Part shown: piece by piece, positions 1 to 5,605 of the stretch
Position numbering within the stretch: the stretch's first letter is position 1
How the letters are laid out: every line of letters starts with the position of its first letter
Source: Bacteroidaceae bacterium
GTDB lineage: Bacteria > Bacteroidota > Bacteroidia > Bacteroidales > Bacteroidaceae
Length of the DNA: 32,396 nucleotides
Direction: 5' to 3'
Assembly (NCBI GenBank): GCA_024398535.1
Contig: JAKSIY010000018.1
Span: 1-32,396, forward strand
Program-made: the position numbers and the translations under genes
The notes under the pieces: model-generated
Databases searched by the model: none
Seen by the model: the letters and a program-made list of their open reading frames with translations, nothing else
Told to the model about the DNA's origin: nothing

Positions 1-155
1 TTCTCGATTGTTACAGGACAATCATATACTTCTGGAAGACCAGCTGCCTTAACCTCTGCCATAACAGCAGCAAGACGAGCCTGGGTCAGTGTGATTGGGA
101 AGCAGTCGCGGCTAACGCCTACGATACCAAGCTTCACTGTTGGCTGATTAATCAT
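1..155 (-). CDS. L-fucose isomerase-like protein, N-terminal fragment (partial)
   Basis: Only the first 51 codons are present; the rest lies beyond the left edge. The protein opens MINQPTVKLGIVGVSRDCFP, then continues through a helix rich in Ala and Leu. This opening resembles the Rossmann-like N-terminus of Bacteroidales proteins annotated as L-fucose isomerase-related sugar isomerases. The ATG at 155-153 is the first in frame and has a plausible promoter about 27 bases upstream. The DUF4332 gene ends 89 bases upstream on the same strand with no clear hairpin between them, so readthrough is possible. The family call rests on a short fragment, and the substrate cannot be inferred. The manganese-binding catalytic residues of the family would lie outside the window. 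Confidence 0.55.
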   Translation of the reverse strand, partial: MINQPTVKLGIVGVSRDCFPITLTQARLAAVMAEVKAAGLPEVYDCPVTIE

Positions 156-181
156 GTTAGTTATAGTTTTTAATTCAGTTG

Positions 182-211
182 TAAAAATAGGGACTTTTGC
201 TGATATTGCAA
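182..211 (-). promoter_or_regulatory. Candidate promoter for the fucose isomerase-like gene
   Basis: On the minus strand a -7 element TATTTTTA (182-189) differs from TAnnTTTG only in the last base. A TTG at 209-211 lies 19 bases upstream, the usual spacing. A start about 20 bases before the ATG at 155 would result. It is a near match, so confidence is moderate. Confidence 0.4.
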
Positions 212-244
212 CAAAAGGCTGATTATTTTTGGTTTATTATTATA

Positions 245-652
245 TCAATAGGTAACCATCGGTTCCAGTTCCTTAGCCTGAGCAATCATCTTCTCCAGTT
301 CCTTTACTGCAGGAACACGGCCACAGATGTGCTTTGCCTCATTGGTCTCAACAAGCTTTGGCTGGAGATTTTCAGGAACTCTGTGACGAAACTCCTTTAC
401 TGTATCAACGCCAGCAGCCTCAAGCAGCTCTGCAAACTGGCCGGCAATGCCGTCAATTCTGAACAGGTCTGCATGATTTGTCCACCTGAGAATAAGCTTC
501 TCTGAAATACCGGTAGCTTCAGCAAGAGCCTCACGACCCTTCTTGGCAGCACACTTCTCAAGAAGTTCCTCTGTTGTCTTAATACCTGCAGCAATGAGCT
601 TTTCAGCATATACTGCACCTACGCCTTCAATCTGGTCAATCTTATGTGCCAT
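245..652 (-). CDS. DUF4332 domain protein with two helix-hairpin-helix repeats
   Basis: A 135-aa soluble protein. Two related helix-hairpin-helix segments are visible, IEGVGAVYAEKLIAAGI at residues 8-24 and IDGIAGQFAELLEAAGV at about 66-82. This matches the DUF4332 family, which resembles the HhH pairs of DNA polymerase X and RadA-like proteins. Sequence-nonspecific DNA binding is therefore a reasonable inference, but no function is established. The frame stays open upstream to 748. I chose the ATG at 652-650 because a strong promoter at 685-716 would start transcription about 25 bases before it, and because the upstream extension reads as an unrelated hydrophobic string. The gene is divergent from luxS and looks monocistronic or weakly linked to the isomerase-like gene downstream. 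Confidence 0.8.
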   Translation of the reverse strand: MAHKIDQIEGVGAVYAEKLIAAGIKTTEELLEKCAAKKGREALAEATGISEKLILRWTNHADLFRIDGIAGQFAELLEAAGVDTVKEFRHRVPENLQPKLVETNEAKHICGRVPAVKELEKMIAQAKELEPMVTY

Positions 653-684
653 AGTTATACTTGTGTTTTGATGTTTTCTAATCC

Positions 685-716
685 CAAAGATAGGAATAAG
701 CAAAACCATCACAAAG
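685..716 (-). promoter_or_regulatory. Bacteroidetes-type promoter for the DUF4332 gene
   Basis: On the minus strand a perfect -7 box TATCTTTG (685-692) and a -33 TTTG (712-715) are separated by 19 bases. This fits the TTTG/TAnnTTTG consensus well and gives a leader of about 25 bases. Confidence 0.7.
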
Positions 717-796
717 AAAAATGGGGCAATTCTTTTCAACAGGAGCAAAAACTGTTGATATTACCGTCATATCGCCTGCGATGCATTATAATGTCC

Positions 797-804
797 TATC
801 TTTG
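797..804 (+). promoter_or_regulatory. -7 element of the luxS promoter
   Basis: TATCTTTG on the plus strand lies 31 bases before the luxS ATG at 836. No good -33 TTTG is found 19-21 bases upstream, so the call rests on the -7 box and its position. Confidence 0.5.
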
Positions 805-835
805 CATCGTCCTTCAACACAAAACAGAAAGCAAG

Positions 836-1351
836 ATGGAACTAATAGCATCATTCCAGGTTGACCACACAGACCTGAAACCGGGTATCTACATATCACG
901 ACAGGATAATGTAGGAGGTGAGAAAGTCACGACCTACGACATACGCATGACATCACCGAACCACGAGCCTGCCATGGCTCCGTCGGCAATACACACTCTG
1001 GAACACATTGTCGCCACATATCTCAGGAATGACAGCGAGTGGAAGGAACGTGTCATCTACTGGGGCCCTATGGGATGCCTTACCGGCAATTACCTTATAT
1101 TGAAAGGCGAATATCCATGCACGGAGATCCGTGACCTGATGATACGGGCATTCGAGCATGCTGCCAGCTACACAGACCAGGTTCCGGGAACTACCGCAGC
1201 AACCTGCGGCAACTATCTGCTCCACGACCTGCCGATGGCCCGCTGGGAAGCCGCCCGTTACGTAAAGAGGCTACGTGAAGAATTTGTCTGTGAATATCCC
1301 GGCATAGAGCGTCCGCTTGACGCCGGCGGCAACATTTTCCATGACGCATGA
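836..1351 (+). CDS. luxS: S-ribosylhomocysteine lyase LuxS
   Basis: A 171-aa protein, close to the normal LuxS length. It cleaves S-ribosylhomocysteine to homocysteine and 4,5-dihydroxy-2,3-pentanedione, the precursor of autoinducer-2. The metal-binding HTLEH motif is at residues 53-57 (His53, Glu56, His57). The third ligand is Cys124 in TAATCGN, and the catalytic Cys81 sits in GPMGC. The frame is open back to 644, but the ATG at 836 gives the standard N-terminus and follows a -7 box at 797. Its stop overlaps the start of the HAD phosphatase by four bases, so the two are probably translationally coupled. The preceding enzyme of the pathway, the MTA/SAH nucleosidase, is in the window at 10565-11272. 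All catalytic residues are present, so it should be active. Confidence 0.95.
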   Translation: MELIASFQVDHTDLKPGIYISRQDNVGGEKVTTYDIRMTSPNHEPAMAPSAIHTLEHIVATYLRNDSEWKERVIYWGPMGCLTGNYLILKGEYPCTEIRDLMIRAFEHAASYTDQVPGTTAATCGNYLLHDLPMARWEAARYVKRLREEFVCEYPGIERPLDAGGNIFHDA

Positions 1352-1992
1352 TATCCGGCAAGGCCTACCTTCTTGACTTTGATGGCACCATTGCCAACAC
1401 GGTCAGATGCATAACGACAACCATGCATGAGACCTTCCGTCAGATGGGATTTGCCCCAGAGCAGATTCCGTCATACGATGCCATGGTTGAAACAATCGGA
1501 CTACCCCTCCTGGGGGCGCTGAAAGGCCTGGGCAACCTTGATGACGAACGCGCCCAATATGCGACAGACCTGTACCGTCAAATCTTCAAGACCCTTGAAA
1601 AAGAGACAATTGAGATCTTTCCACATGTTGCAGAGACCATCAAGGAACTGCACAGACAGGGAAAACGTCTGGCAATTGTGACATCAAGGAACTATCCGTC
1701 ACTTGAACGGATCCTGCAGTACCATGGCCTGTTCAACTATTTTGAGGAGTTCATGACCAATACCCCGGGAATCGCCCCAAAGCCAGCACCGGATATGGTA
1801 AATATCCTTCTGGAGCGCATGGGACTCAGGCCGGAAGACGCCATTGTCATAGGAGATACTACATTTGACATTGAAATGGGAAACCGTGCAGGCTGCAGGA
1901 CTATTGCGGTAACATACGGCAACCATTCAAGGGAAAAGCTCTGCACGGCATCGCCAACCCAGATTATTGACTCATTCGACCAGTTGCTGTAA
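1348..1992 (+). CDS. HAD-superfamily phosphatase (phosphoglycolate phosphatase/PpaX-like)
   Basis: A 214-aa cytosolic HAD hydrolase. All four HAD motifs are visible: DFDGT at 10-14 with nucleophile Asp10 and acid Asp12, the TSRN segment at 112-115, Lys145 in APKPAPD, and GDTTFD at 169-174. The region between motif I and motif II is a helical cap, as in phosphoglycolate phosphatase and pyrophosphatase PpaX. The ATG overlaps the luxS stop in an ATGA arrangement. Coupling to luxS suggests a role near the methyl cycle or in clearing a phosphorylated metabolite, but HAD substrates cannot be read from sequence. A strong hairpin terminator follows about 20 bases after the stop. Confidence 0.85.
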   Translation: MISGKAYLLDFDGTIANTVRCITTTMHETFRQMGFAPEQIPSYDAMVETIGLPLLGALKGLGNLDDERAQYATDLYRQIFKTLEKETIEIFPHVAETIKELHRQGKRLAIVTSRNYPSLERILQYHGLFNYFEEFMTNTPGIAPKPAPDMVNILLERMGLRPEDAIVIGDTTFDIEMGNRAGCRTIAVTYGNHSREKLCTASPTQIIDSFDQLL

Positions 1993-2014
1993 GCACATCT
2001 GACAGAAAAAGAAT

Positions 2015-2058
2015 AACCGCCCCAGAGACTTGAAGCTCTGATGGGGCGGTTCTCTTTT
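2015..2058. terminator. Bidirectional intrinsic terminator between the HAD gene and the porin gene
   Basis: The arms AACCGCCCC (2015-2023) and GGGGCGGTT (2043-2051) pair perfectly over 9 bases, extendable by A2024-T2042. A smaller inner CAGAG/CTCTG pairing is possible. On the plus strand the arm is followed by TCTCTTTT, and on the minus strand by ATTCTTTTTC. It therefore serves both convergent genes, which end at 1992 and 2084. Confidence 0.85.
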
Positions 2059-2083
2059 CCCTTTCTCTGGATACTTTCAGAAA

Positions 2084-3451
2084 TCAGAATCTGAAGCTGA
2101 TGCCGGCAGCGAATGCCTTGCTGGTCCTGTAGAAGTCCTCCTTGAGTGCTGGAGTTGACGGAGTTGTCTTCTCAACATGGTCATAGAATGACTGGAAATA
2201 GCCAAGGTTCAGGTCAATATTATCTGAAACAAGGAACTTGACACCTGCGCCTACCGATGTTGCATCAGTAGAGAAAGACATGTCATTCAGGTATTTATGA
2301 TCAGGGCCAGTCTTGTAGATTGTCTTCTGTGCACCGCAGCTCAGTACAACGCGGTCACAGATGTCATACTCAATACCGGCCAGGTATTCTGTTGTGTTGC
2401 CTTCAAGATACTCCTGCTTGTCATTCTGACCGGTAGCAGAGTTGTATGAAGCAGCGTCCATATCACCGAACAGGTGGAATGATGCATACAGATGGAGCTT
2501 GTCAACCGGGCTGTAACCAATACCTGCAGCCAGCAGTGAAGGGATATCAGCACCCGTTACAACCTTGTCATCAAACTGTGCAAGACCAGAAGTGTTCTCC
2601 TTTGTTGAGTTCTCAAGTCTGATCTTGGTCCTGAACTCATACTTTACGGCAAAATTCAGCTTATCTGTCTTGAAATCTACACTTACAACTGGAGCAAATC
2701 CTATGCCAGACTGCTGGCAGTCAAGTCTCTTGTCTGCAACCATAGGAGCCATTGCAGACTGGCCTATTGCTGTCAGGAATGCTCCGGCAGGTGTGCCGTT
2801 TACGGTGATATTCTTGATTTCTGCCTCATATGCAGCCTTAACATAGCTCATTCTTACACCAGCAGAGAGGCTCAGGTTGTCAAGTACCTTGAAACCACCG
2901 GTAATCTGATTTGCAAATGTGTACTGGGTACCATTCATGAACATGTCAACATCATACATGAATGGAGCACCAGGAATAGGATAGGTATTGAGCAGTGCAC
3001 TAAGACCTGCAATCTGTGACTCGAATGAGCCAAGTCCGTCTGCATACTCAGCCTTGCCGCCGCCACCAGTCACACCAAAGTGGTCTGAAACAAACCAGCG
3101 GTCATTGGTGTAAGCCAGGTCAAAAGAAGGAATAACTGGAGCAAAAGCCTTTCCTTCAAAGAGCTTTGAAGCCTGGCCGCCGTTCTTTGCACCATATGCA
3201 AAAGGTGCATACTCTGTAGTTGACTGACGTGTCTGGCTTGCAACCTGCCAGTTGAATCCAAAGTGGAAACCATCCTCAAGGAATGCTATCGATGCTGGCT
3301 GGAAATATGCTGCGTCAACGCTGATCCCTGCTTCCTGTGCAGGCATTCTGAGGAATGCAGCACTCTGGTTTGTGTTTGTAACGAATCCACCGGCAAATGC
3401 TGGCAGGACTGCTGTCATGGCCATGGCCATAAACAAGTTTCTTCTTATCAT
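2084..3451 (-). CDS. OmpP1/FadL-family outer membrane porin
   Basis: A 455-aa outer membrane beta-barrel of the OmpP1/FadL/TodX family, whose members take up long-chain fatty acids and other hydrophobic compounds. A signal peptide occupies residues 1-20, with cleavage likely after AFA. The mature N-terminus has the hatch-type segment NTNQSAAFLRMPAQEAGI. The rest alternates short amphipathic strands with loops, and the protein ends in aromatic SFRF, as expected for insertion by the BAM complex. The length fits the family. It has its own promoter and terminator, so it appears to be a single-gene unit. The three acyl-CoA ligases elsewhere in the window are natural functional partners if the substrate is a fatty acid, but nothing here proves the substrate. 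Confidence 0.85.
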   Translation of the reverse strand: MIRRNLFMAMAMTAVLPAFAGGFVTNTNQSAAFLRMPAQEAGISVDAAYFQPASIAFLEDGFHFGFNWQVASQTRQSTTEYAPFAYGAKNGGQASKLFEGKAFAPVIPSFDLAYTNDRWFVSDHFGVTGGGGKAEYADGLGSFESQIAGLSALLNTYPIPGAPFMYDVDMFMNGTQYTFANQITGGFKVLDNLSLSAGVRMSYVKAAYEAEIKNITVNGTPAGAFLTAIGQSAMAPMVADKRLDCQQSGIGFAPVVSVDFKTDKLNFAVKYEFRTKIRLENSTKENTSGLAQFDDKVVTGADIPSLLAAGIGYSPVDKLHLYASFHLFGDMDAASYNSATGQNDKQEYLEGNTTEYLAGIEYDICDRVVLSCGAQKTIYKTGPDHKYLNDMSFSTDATSVGAGVKFLVSDNIDLNLGYFQSFYDHVEKTTPSTPALKEDFYRTSKAFAAGISFRF

Positions 3452-3480
3452 TTGGACGAAATTTTATATTAATTCGGGCA

Positions 3481-3511
3481 CAAAAGTACAGGCCACCCGA
3501 CTAATCGAAAA
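3481..3511 (-). promoter_or_regulatory. Promoter of the FadL-type porin gene
   Basis: On the minus strand the -7 box TACTTTTG (3481-3488) matches TAnnTTTG and lies about 30 bases before the ATG at 3451. An imperfect -33 TTTTCG is at 3506-3511 with roughly an 18-base spacer. Confidence 0.55.
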
Positions 3512-3553
3512 GTTTTATCGCCCTTTAGATACTTATATTTGCACACTTTTGAC

Positions 3554-3580
3554 AAATGTGTGTAGCAACCACACACATTT
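3554..3580. terminator. Perfect 10-bp hairpin downstream of the Fur-family gene
   Basis: AAATGTGTGT (3554-3563) and ACACACATTT (3571-3580) are exact reverse complements around a 7-base loop. The hairpin starts 3 bases after the regulator's stop at 3584. The poly-U tail on the minus strand is poor (TTTGTCAAAAG), so it may be a weak terminator or a transcript-stabilising structure. It also lies about 45 bases upstream of the porin promoter, so a protein-binding role is possible. Confidence 0.45.
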
Positions 3581-3583
3581 ATA

Positions 3584-4000
3584 TTATAAACAGTCAGGAC
3601 AGATTCCCTTTATTGTGTATTCAAGATGTTCAACCTGGTAACCTTCAGGAACAGAAACGTGGGGTATCAGGATATCCTCAAAACAGAATGTACGTCCACA
3701 TTTCAGGCAATGGAAGTGGACATGCTGGTCTGAATCTTCTTTACCATCAGAGTGGTCATGGTGACATACCTCATAGCGGACACCTTCCGGACCACCGTCA
3801 AGCACATGCAGCAGGTGGTTCTCCTTCATCAGCGTCAGGCATCGGAATATGCTGGACTTGTCCAGGGTGGCGATAGCCTCTTCAAGCTCCTTCATTGACA
3901 TGGGACGGCCTTCATCAAGAAGGGCATCCAGTACGATTATGCGGTTTGCAGTGCATTTTATGCCACGCCTCTCTAGCATTGAGATACTCTTTTCACTCAT
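3584..4000 (-). CDS. Fur-family metal-responsive transcriptional regulator
   Basis: A 138-aa Fur-superfamily repressor. Residues 1-70 carry the winged helix, including TANRIIVLDAL and the recognition region LDKSSIFRCLTLM. The C-terminal half has the structural zinc cysteines C98-x2-C101 and C134-x2-C137. A His/Asp-rich stretch lies at about 80-97 (His80, 81, 83, 93, 95, 97), probably the regulatory metal site. Whether it senses zinc, iron or peroxide cannot be decided. The ATG at 4000-3998 is preferred; the frame can extend to a TTG at 4027, but that codon overlaps the -7 box at 4025-4032. The gene is divergent from the flavodoxin lipoprotein with an AT-rich palindrome between the promoters, which suggests autoregulation and control of the flavodoxin. 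Confidence 0.85.
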   Translation of the reverse strand: MSEKSISMLERRGIKCTANRIIVLDALLDEGRPMSMKELEEAIATLDKSSIFRCLTLMKENHLLHVLDGGPEGVRYEVCHHDHSDGKEDSDQHVHFHCLKCGRTFCFEDILIPHVSVPEGYQVEHLEYTIKGICPDCL

Positions 4001-4024
4001 CCCTGTATCCTTGTGTATGATACG

Positions 4025-4032
4025 CAAAGATA
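4025..4032 (-). promoter_or_regulatory. -7 element of the Fur-family gene promoter
   Basis: The minus strand reads TATCTTTG, a perfect TAnnTTTG, 24 bases before the ATG at 4000. No TTTG is found at the -33 position; that place is occupied by the divergent promoter's -7 box. Confidence 0.55.
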
Positions 4033-4033
4033 C

Positions 4034-4047
4034 ATTATTTAAATGAT
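4034..4047. promoter_or_regulatory. AT-rich palindrome, candidate operator for the Fur-family regulator
   Basis: ATTATTTAAATGAT is a 14-bp palindrome with a single mismatched pair, centred on TTTAAA. It fills the gap between the two divergent -7 boxes, at 4025-4032 and 4048-4055. Position and AT-richness suit a Fur/PerR/Zur-type operator, but it does not match a known consensus closely. Confidence 0.4.
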
Positions 4048-4055
4048 TAACTTTG
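4048..4055 (+). promoter_or_regulatory. -7 element of the flavodoxin lipoprotein promoter
   Basis: TAACTTTG matches TAnnTTTG and lies 25 bases before the ATG at 4081. No convincing -33 element is present, which is typical of a regulated promoter. Confidence 0.5.
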
Positions 4056-4080
4056 CACCGGTAATAACAACAGAAGAGAA

Positions 4081-4869
4081 ATGAAGAAAATTCTATTTAT
4101 GGCAGCTGCAGCGCTGACACTTTCAGGCTGCGGTTCACAGAAGAAGAGTCAGGGTGAAAGCAAGATTCTTGTACTCTACTATTCACAGACAGAGACCACC
4201 AGGGCCCTGGCAGAAGAGTTCCAGAAGCAGCTTGGTGCGGACATTGAAGAGATTCAGGCAGTAAATCCTTACGACGGAGACTTCCAGGCCACAATCCAGC
4301 GCGGCCAGGAGGAGATCAACCAGAACACCTACCCGGAAATCAAGCCACTTAAGGTAAACGTCAACGACTATGACGTAATATTCCTGGGCTTCCCAGTCTG
4401 GTTTGGAACATACGCAAACCCAGTAATAACACTCGTAATGCAGGAGTCATTTGCAGGCAAGAAGGTCGTTCCGTTCTGCACATTCGGCAGCGGTGGCCTG
4501 AATACATCTGCTGCAAATCTCAAGAGAGCTCTCCCAGAGGCAAAGATTCTTGAAGGCTATGGCGTAAGACAGGCCAGAATGAATGCTGCCGCAGAAGAGG
4601 TTGAGCTGTTCCTGAAGCAGAGCGGTTTCATTGAGGGAGAGGTTCCTGCATTGCCTGAATTCTCTGAGCAGAAAGAGGTTTCTGAAGAGGAGCTGGCAAT
4701 CTTCCATGCAGCATGCGACAGCTACTCAATGCCGCTGGGAGTTCCTTCAACCGCAGGTAGCCGCAAGATTGAGAACGGTACCGAGTACAAGTTCAATACA
4801 GGCAGCAGCACCATCTACGTAATTGCAAAGAATGGTGCTGAGCCGGAATTTACCCAGGTAGTCCGCTGA
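4081..4869 (+). CDS. Lipid-anchored flavodoxin-fold protein with C-terminal extension
   Basis: A 262-aa predicted lipoprotein. The signal peptide ends in the lipobox LSGC with lipidated Cys17. Residues 28-180 form a flavodoxin domain: strand KILVLYYS, phosphate-binding loop SQTETTR at 35-41, then VIFLGFPVWFGTYANPV and FCTFGSGGLN, which are typical FMN-contact segments. The last 80 residues or so, from about 185, are not part of a flavodoxin and I do not recognise them. Family members are electron carriers or NAD(P)H-quinone-type reductases; this one should sit in the periplasm or at the outer membrane. It is divergent from a Fur-family regulator, which suggests control by metal or redox state. 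Its last 20 bases overlap the convergent TcdA-like gene. Confidence 0.8.
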   Translation: MKKILFMAAAALTLSGCGSQKKSQGESKILVLYYSQTETTRALAEEFQKQLGADIEEIQAVNPYDGDFQATIQRGQEEINQNTYPEIKPLKVNVNDYDVIFLGFPVWFGTYANPVITLVMQESFAGKKVVPFCTFGSGGLNTSAANLKRALPEAKILEGYGVRQARMNAAAEEVELFLKQSGFIEGEVPALPEFSEQKEVSEEELAIFHAACDSYSMPLGVPSTAGSRKIENGTEYKFNTGSSTIYVIAKNGAEPEFTQVVR

Positions 4870-5605
4870 CAGACTTAGCAACGATATCCTCTATAACCAT
4901 CCCGGCTAAAGAGAAGCCAAAGATGGCAACAACGTGGGCAATGGTTCCATTAATCTGGGCCTTGCCCTCTATTTTTTCCTCAAAGACATCATCTGCGCCT
5001 CTGTTCGGCTGAGGAAGTTCCTCGCTGTAAACGCACATGAACTTTCTGGCAGGAAACATCTTTCTGTGCCTCATCCTGTGCCTGAGAGCCGCTGCAAGCG
5101 GGTCATCCTTTACCTTCCAGAACTCTGTCCTGCGCACCTTGAACGGATCAGTCCTGAGTGCAGCGCCCATTGAAGAGAAGAAGGTGACTGTTGGAATGCC
5201 TGTAGCATGCAGTATCAAGTGCAGCTTATCCTTAAGGGAATCTATTGCGTCAATCACATAATCATACTCCTCAAGATGGAACTCATGGGCAGTCTCTTCG
5301 CTGTAAGCCATGTCCAGTGCAGTAATGCTGGCATCGGGATTCAGTTCAAGCAAACGCTCCTTCATAGCCTCAACCTTAACGCGACCCACGGTACGGCTGG
5401 TGGCAACCACCTGACGGTTACGGTTGGTCTCTGAGACATGGTCACAATCCACAATGGTCAGATGGCCGATGCCAGAGCGCACAAGGCTCTCTGCACACCA
5501 GCCTCCTACCCCACCAACGCCAAAGAGCAGTACCCGGCTGCGTCTTATGGCCTCTACGGAATCCTTGCCTAGAAGACGGACTTCACGGCTCAGCATCTCT
5601 GCCAT
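4850..5605 (-). CDS. tcdA: tRNA threonylcarbamoyladenosine dehydratase, TcdA-like (ThiF/MoeB E1 family)
   Basis: A 251-aa E1-like enzyme. Members of this branch use ATP to dehydrate t6A37 of tRNA to its cyclic form. The ATP-binding GVGGVG loop is at residues 29-34, followed by the strand LTIVDCDHVSETNRNRQ, where the Asp and Arg residues contact ATP. GRVKVEAM and DYVIDAID are further family signatures. The opening LSREVRLLGKDSVEAIRRSR fits TcdA better than MoeB or ThiF. The start at 5605 overlaps the stop of the upstream M16 peptidase by one base (TGATG), so translation is probably coupled. The 3' end runs 20 bases into the oppositely oriented flavodoxin gene, with no terminator visible between them. 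Confidence 0.85.
   Translation of the reverse strand: MAEMLSREVRLLGKDSVEAIRRSRVLLFGVGGVGGWCAESLVRSGIGHLTIVDCDHVSETNRNRQVVATSRTVGRVKVEAMKERLLELNPDASITALDMAYSEETAHEFHLEEYDYVIDAIDSLKDKLHLILHATGIPTVTFFSSMGAALRTDPFKVRRTEFWKVKDDPLAAALRHRMRHRKMFPARKFMCVYSEELPQPNRGADDVFEEKIEGKAQINGTIAHVVAIFGFSLAGMVIEDIVAKSVSGLPG

Noticed and set aside
644..835. Upstream extension of the luxS frame to 644
   Set aside because: It would run through the divergent promoter region and the luxS -7 box; the ATG at 836 gives the normal LuxS N-terminus.
3252..3641. Plus-strand open frames of 69-129 codons over the porin gene
   Set aside because: They are antisense to a well-supported gene, with biased composition and no promoter or homology.
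4001..4027. TTG start for the Fur-family gene at 4027
   Set aside because: The codon overlaps the -7 box, so it would lie upstream of the transcription start; the ATG at 4000 is in the right place.
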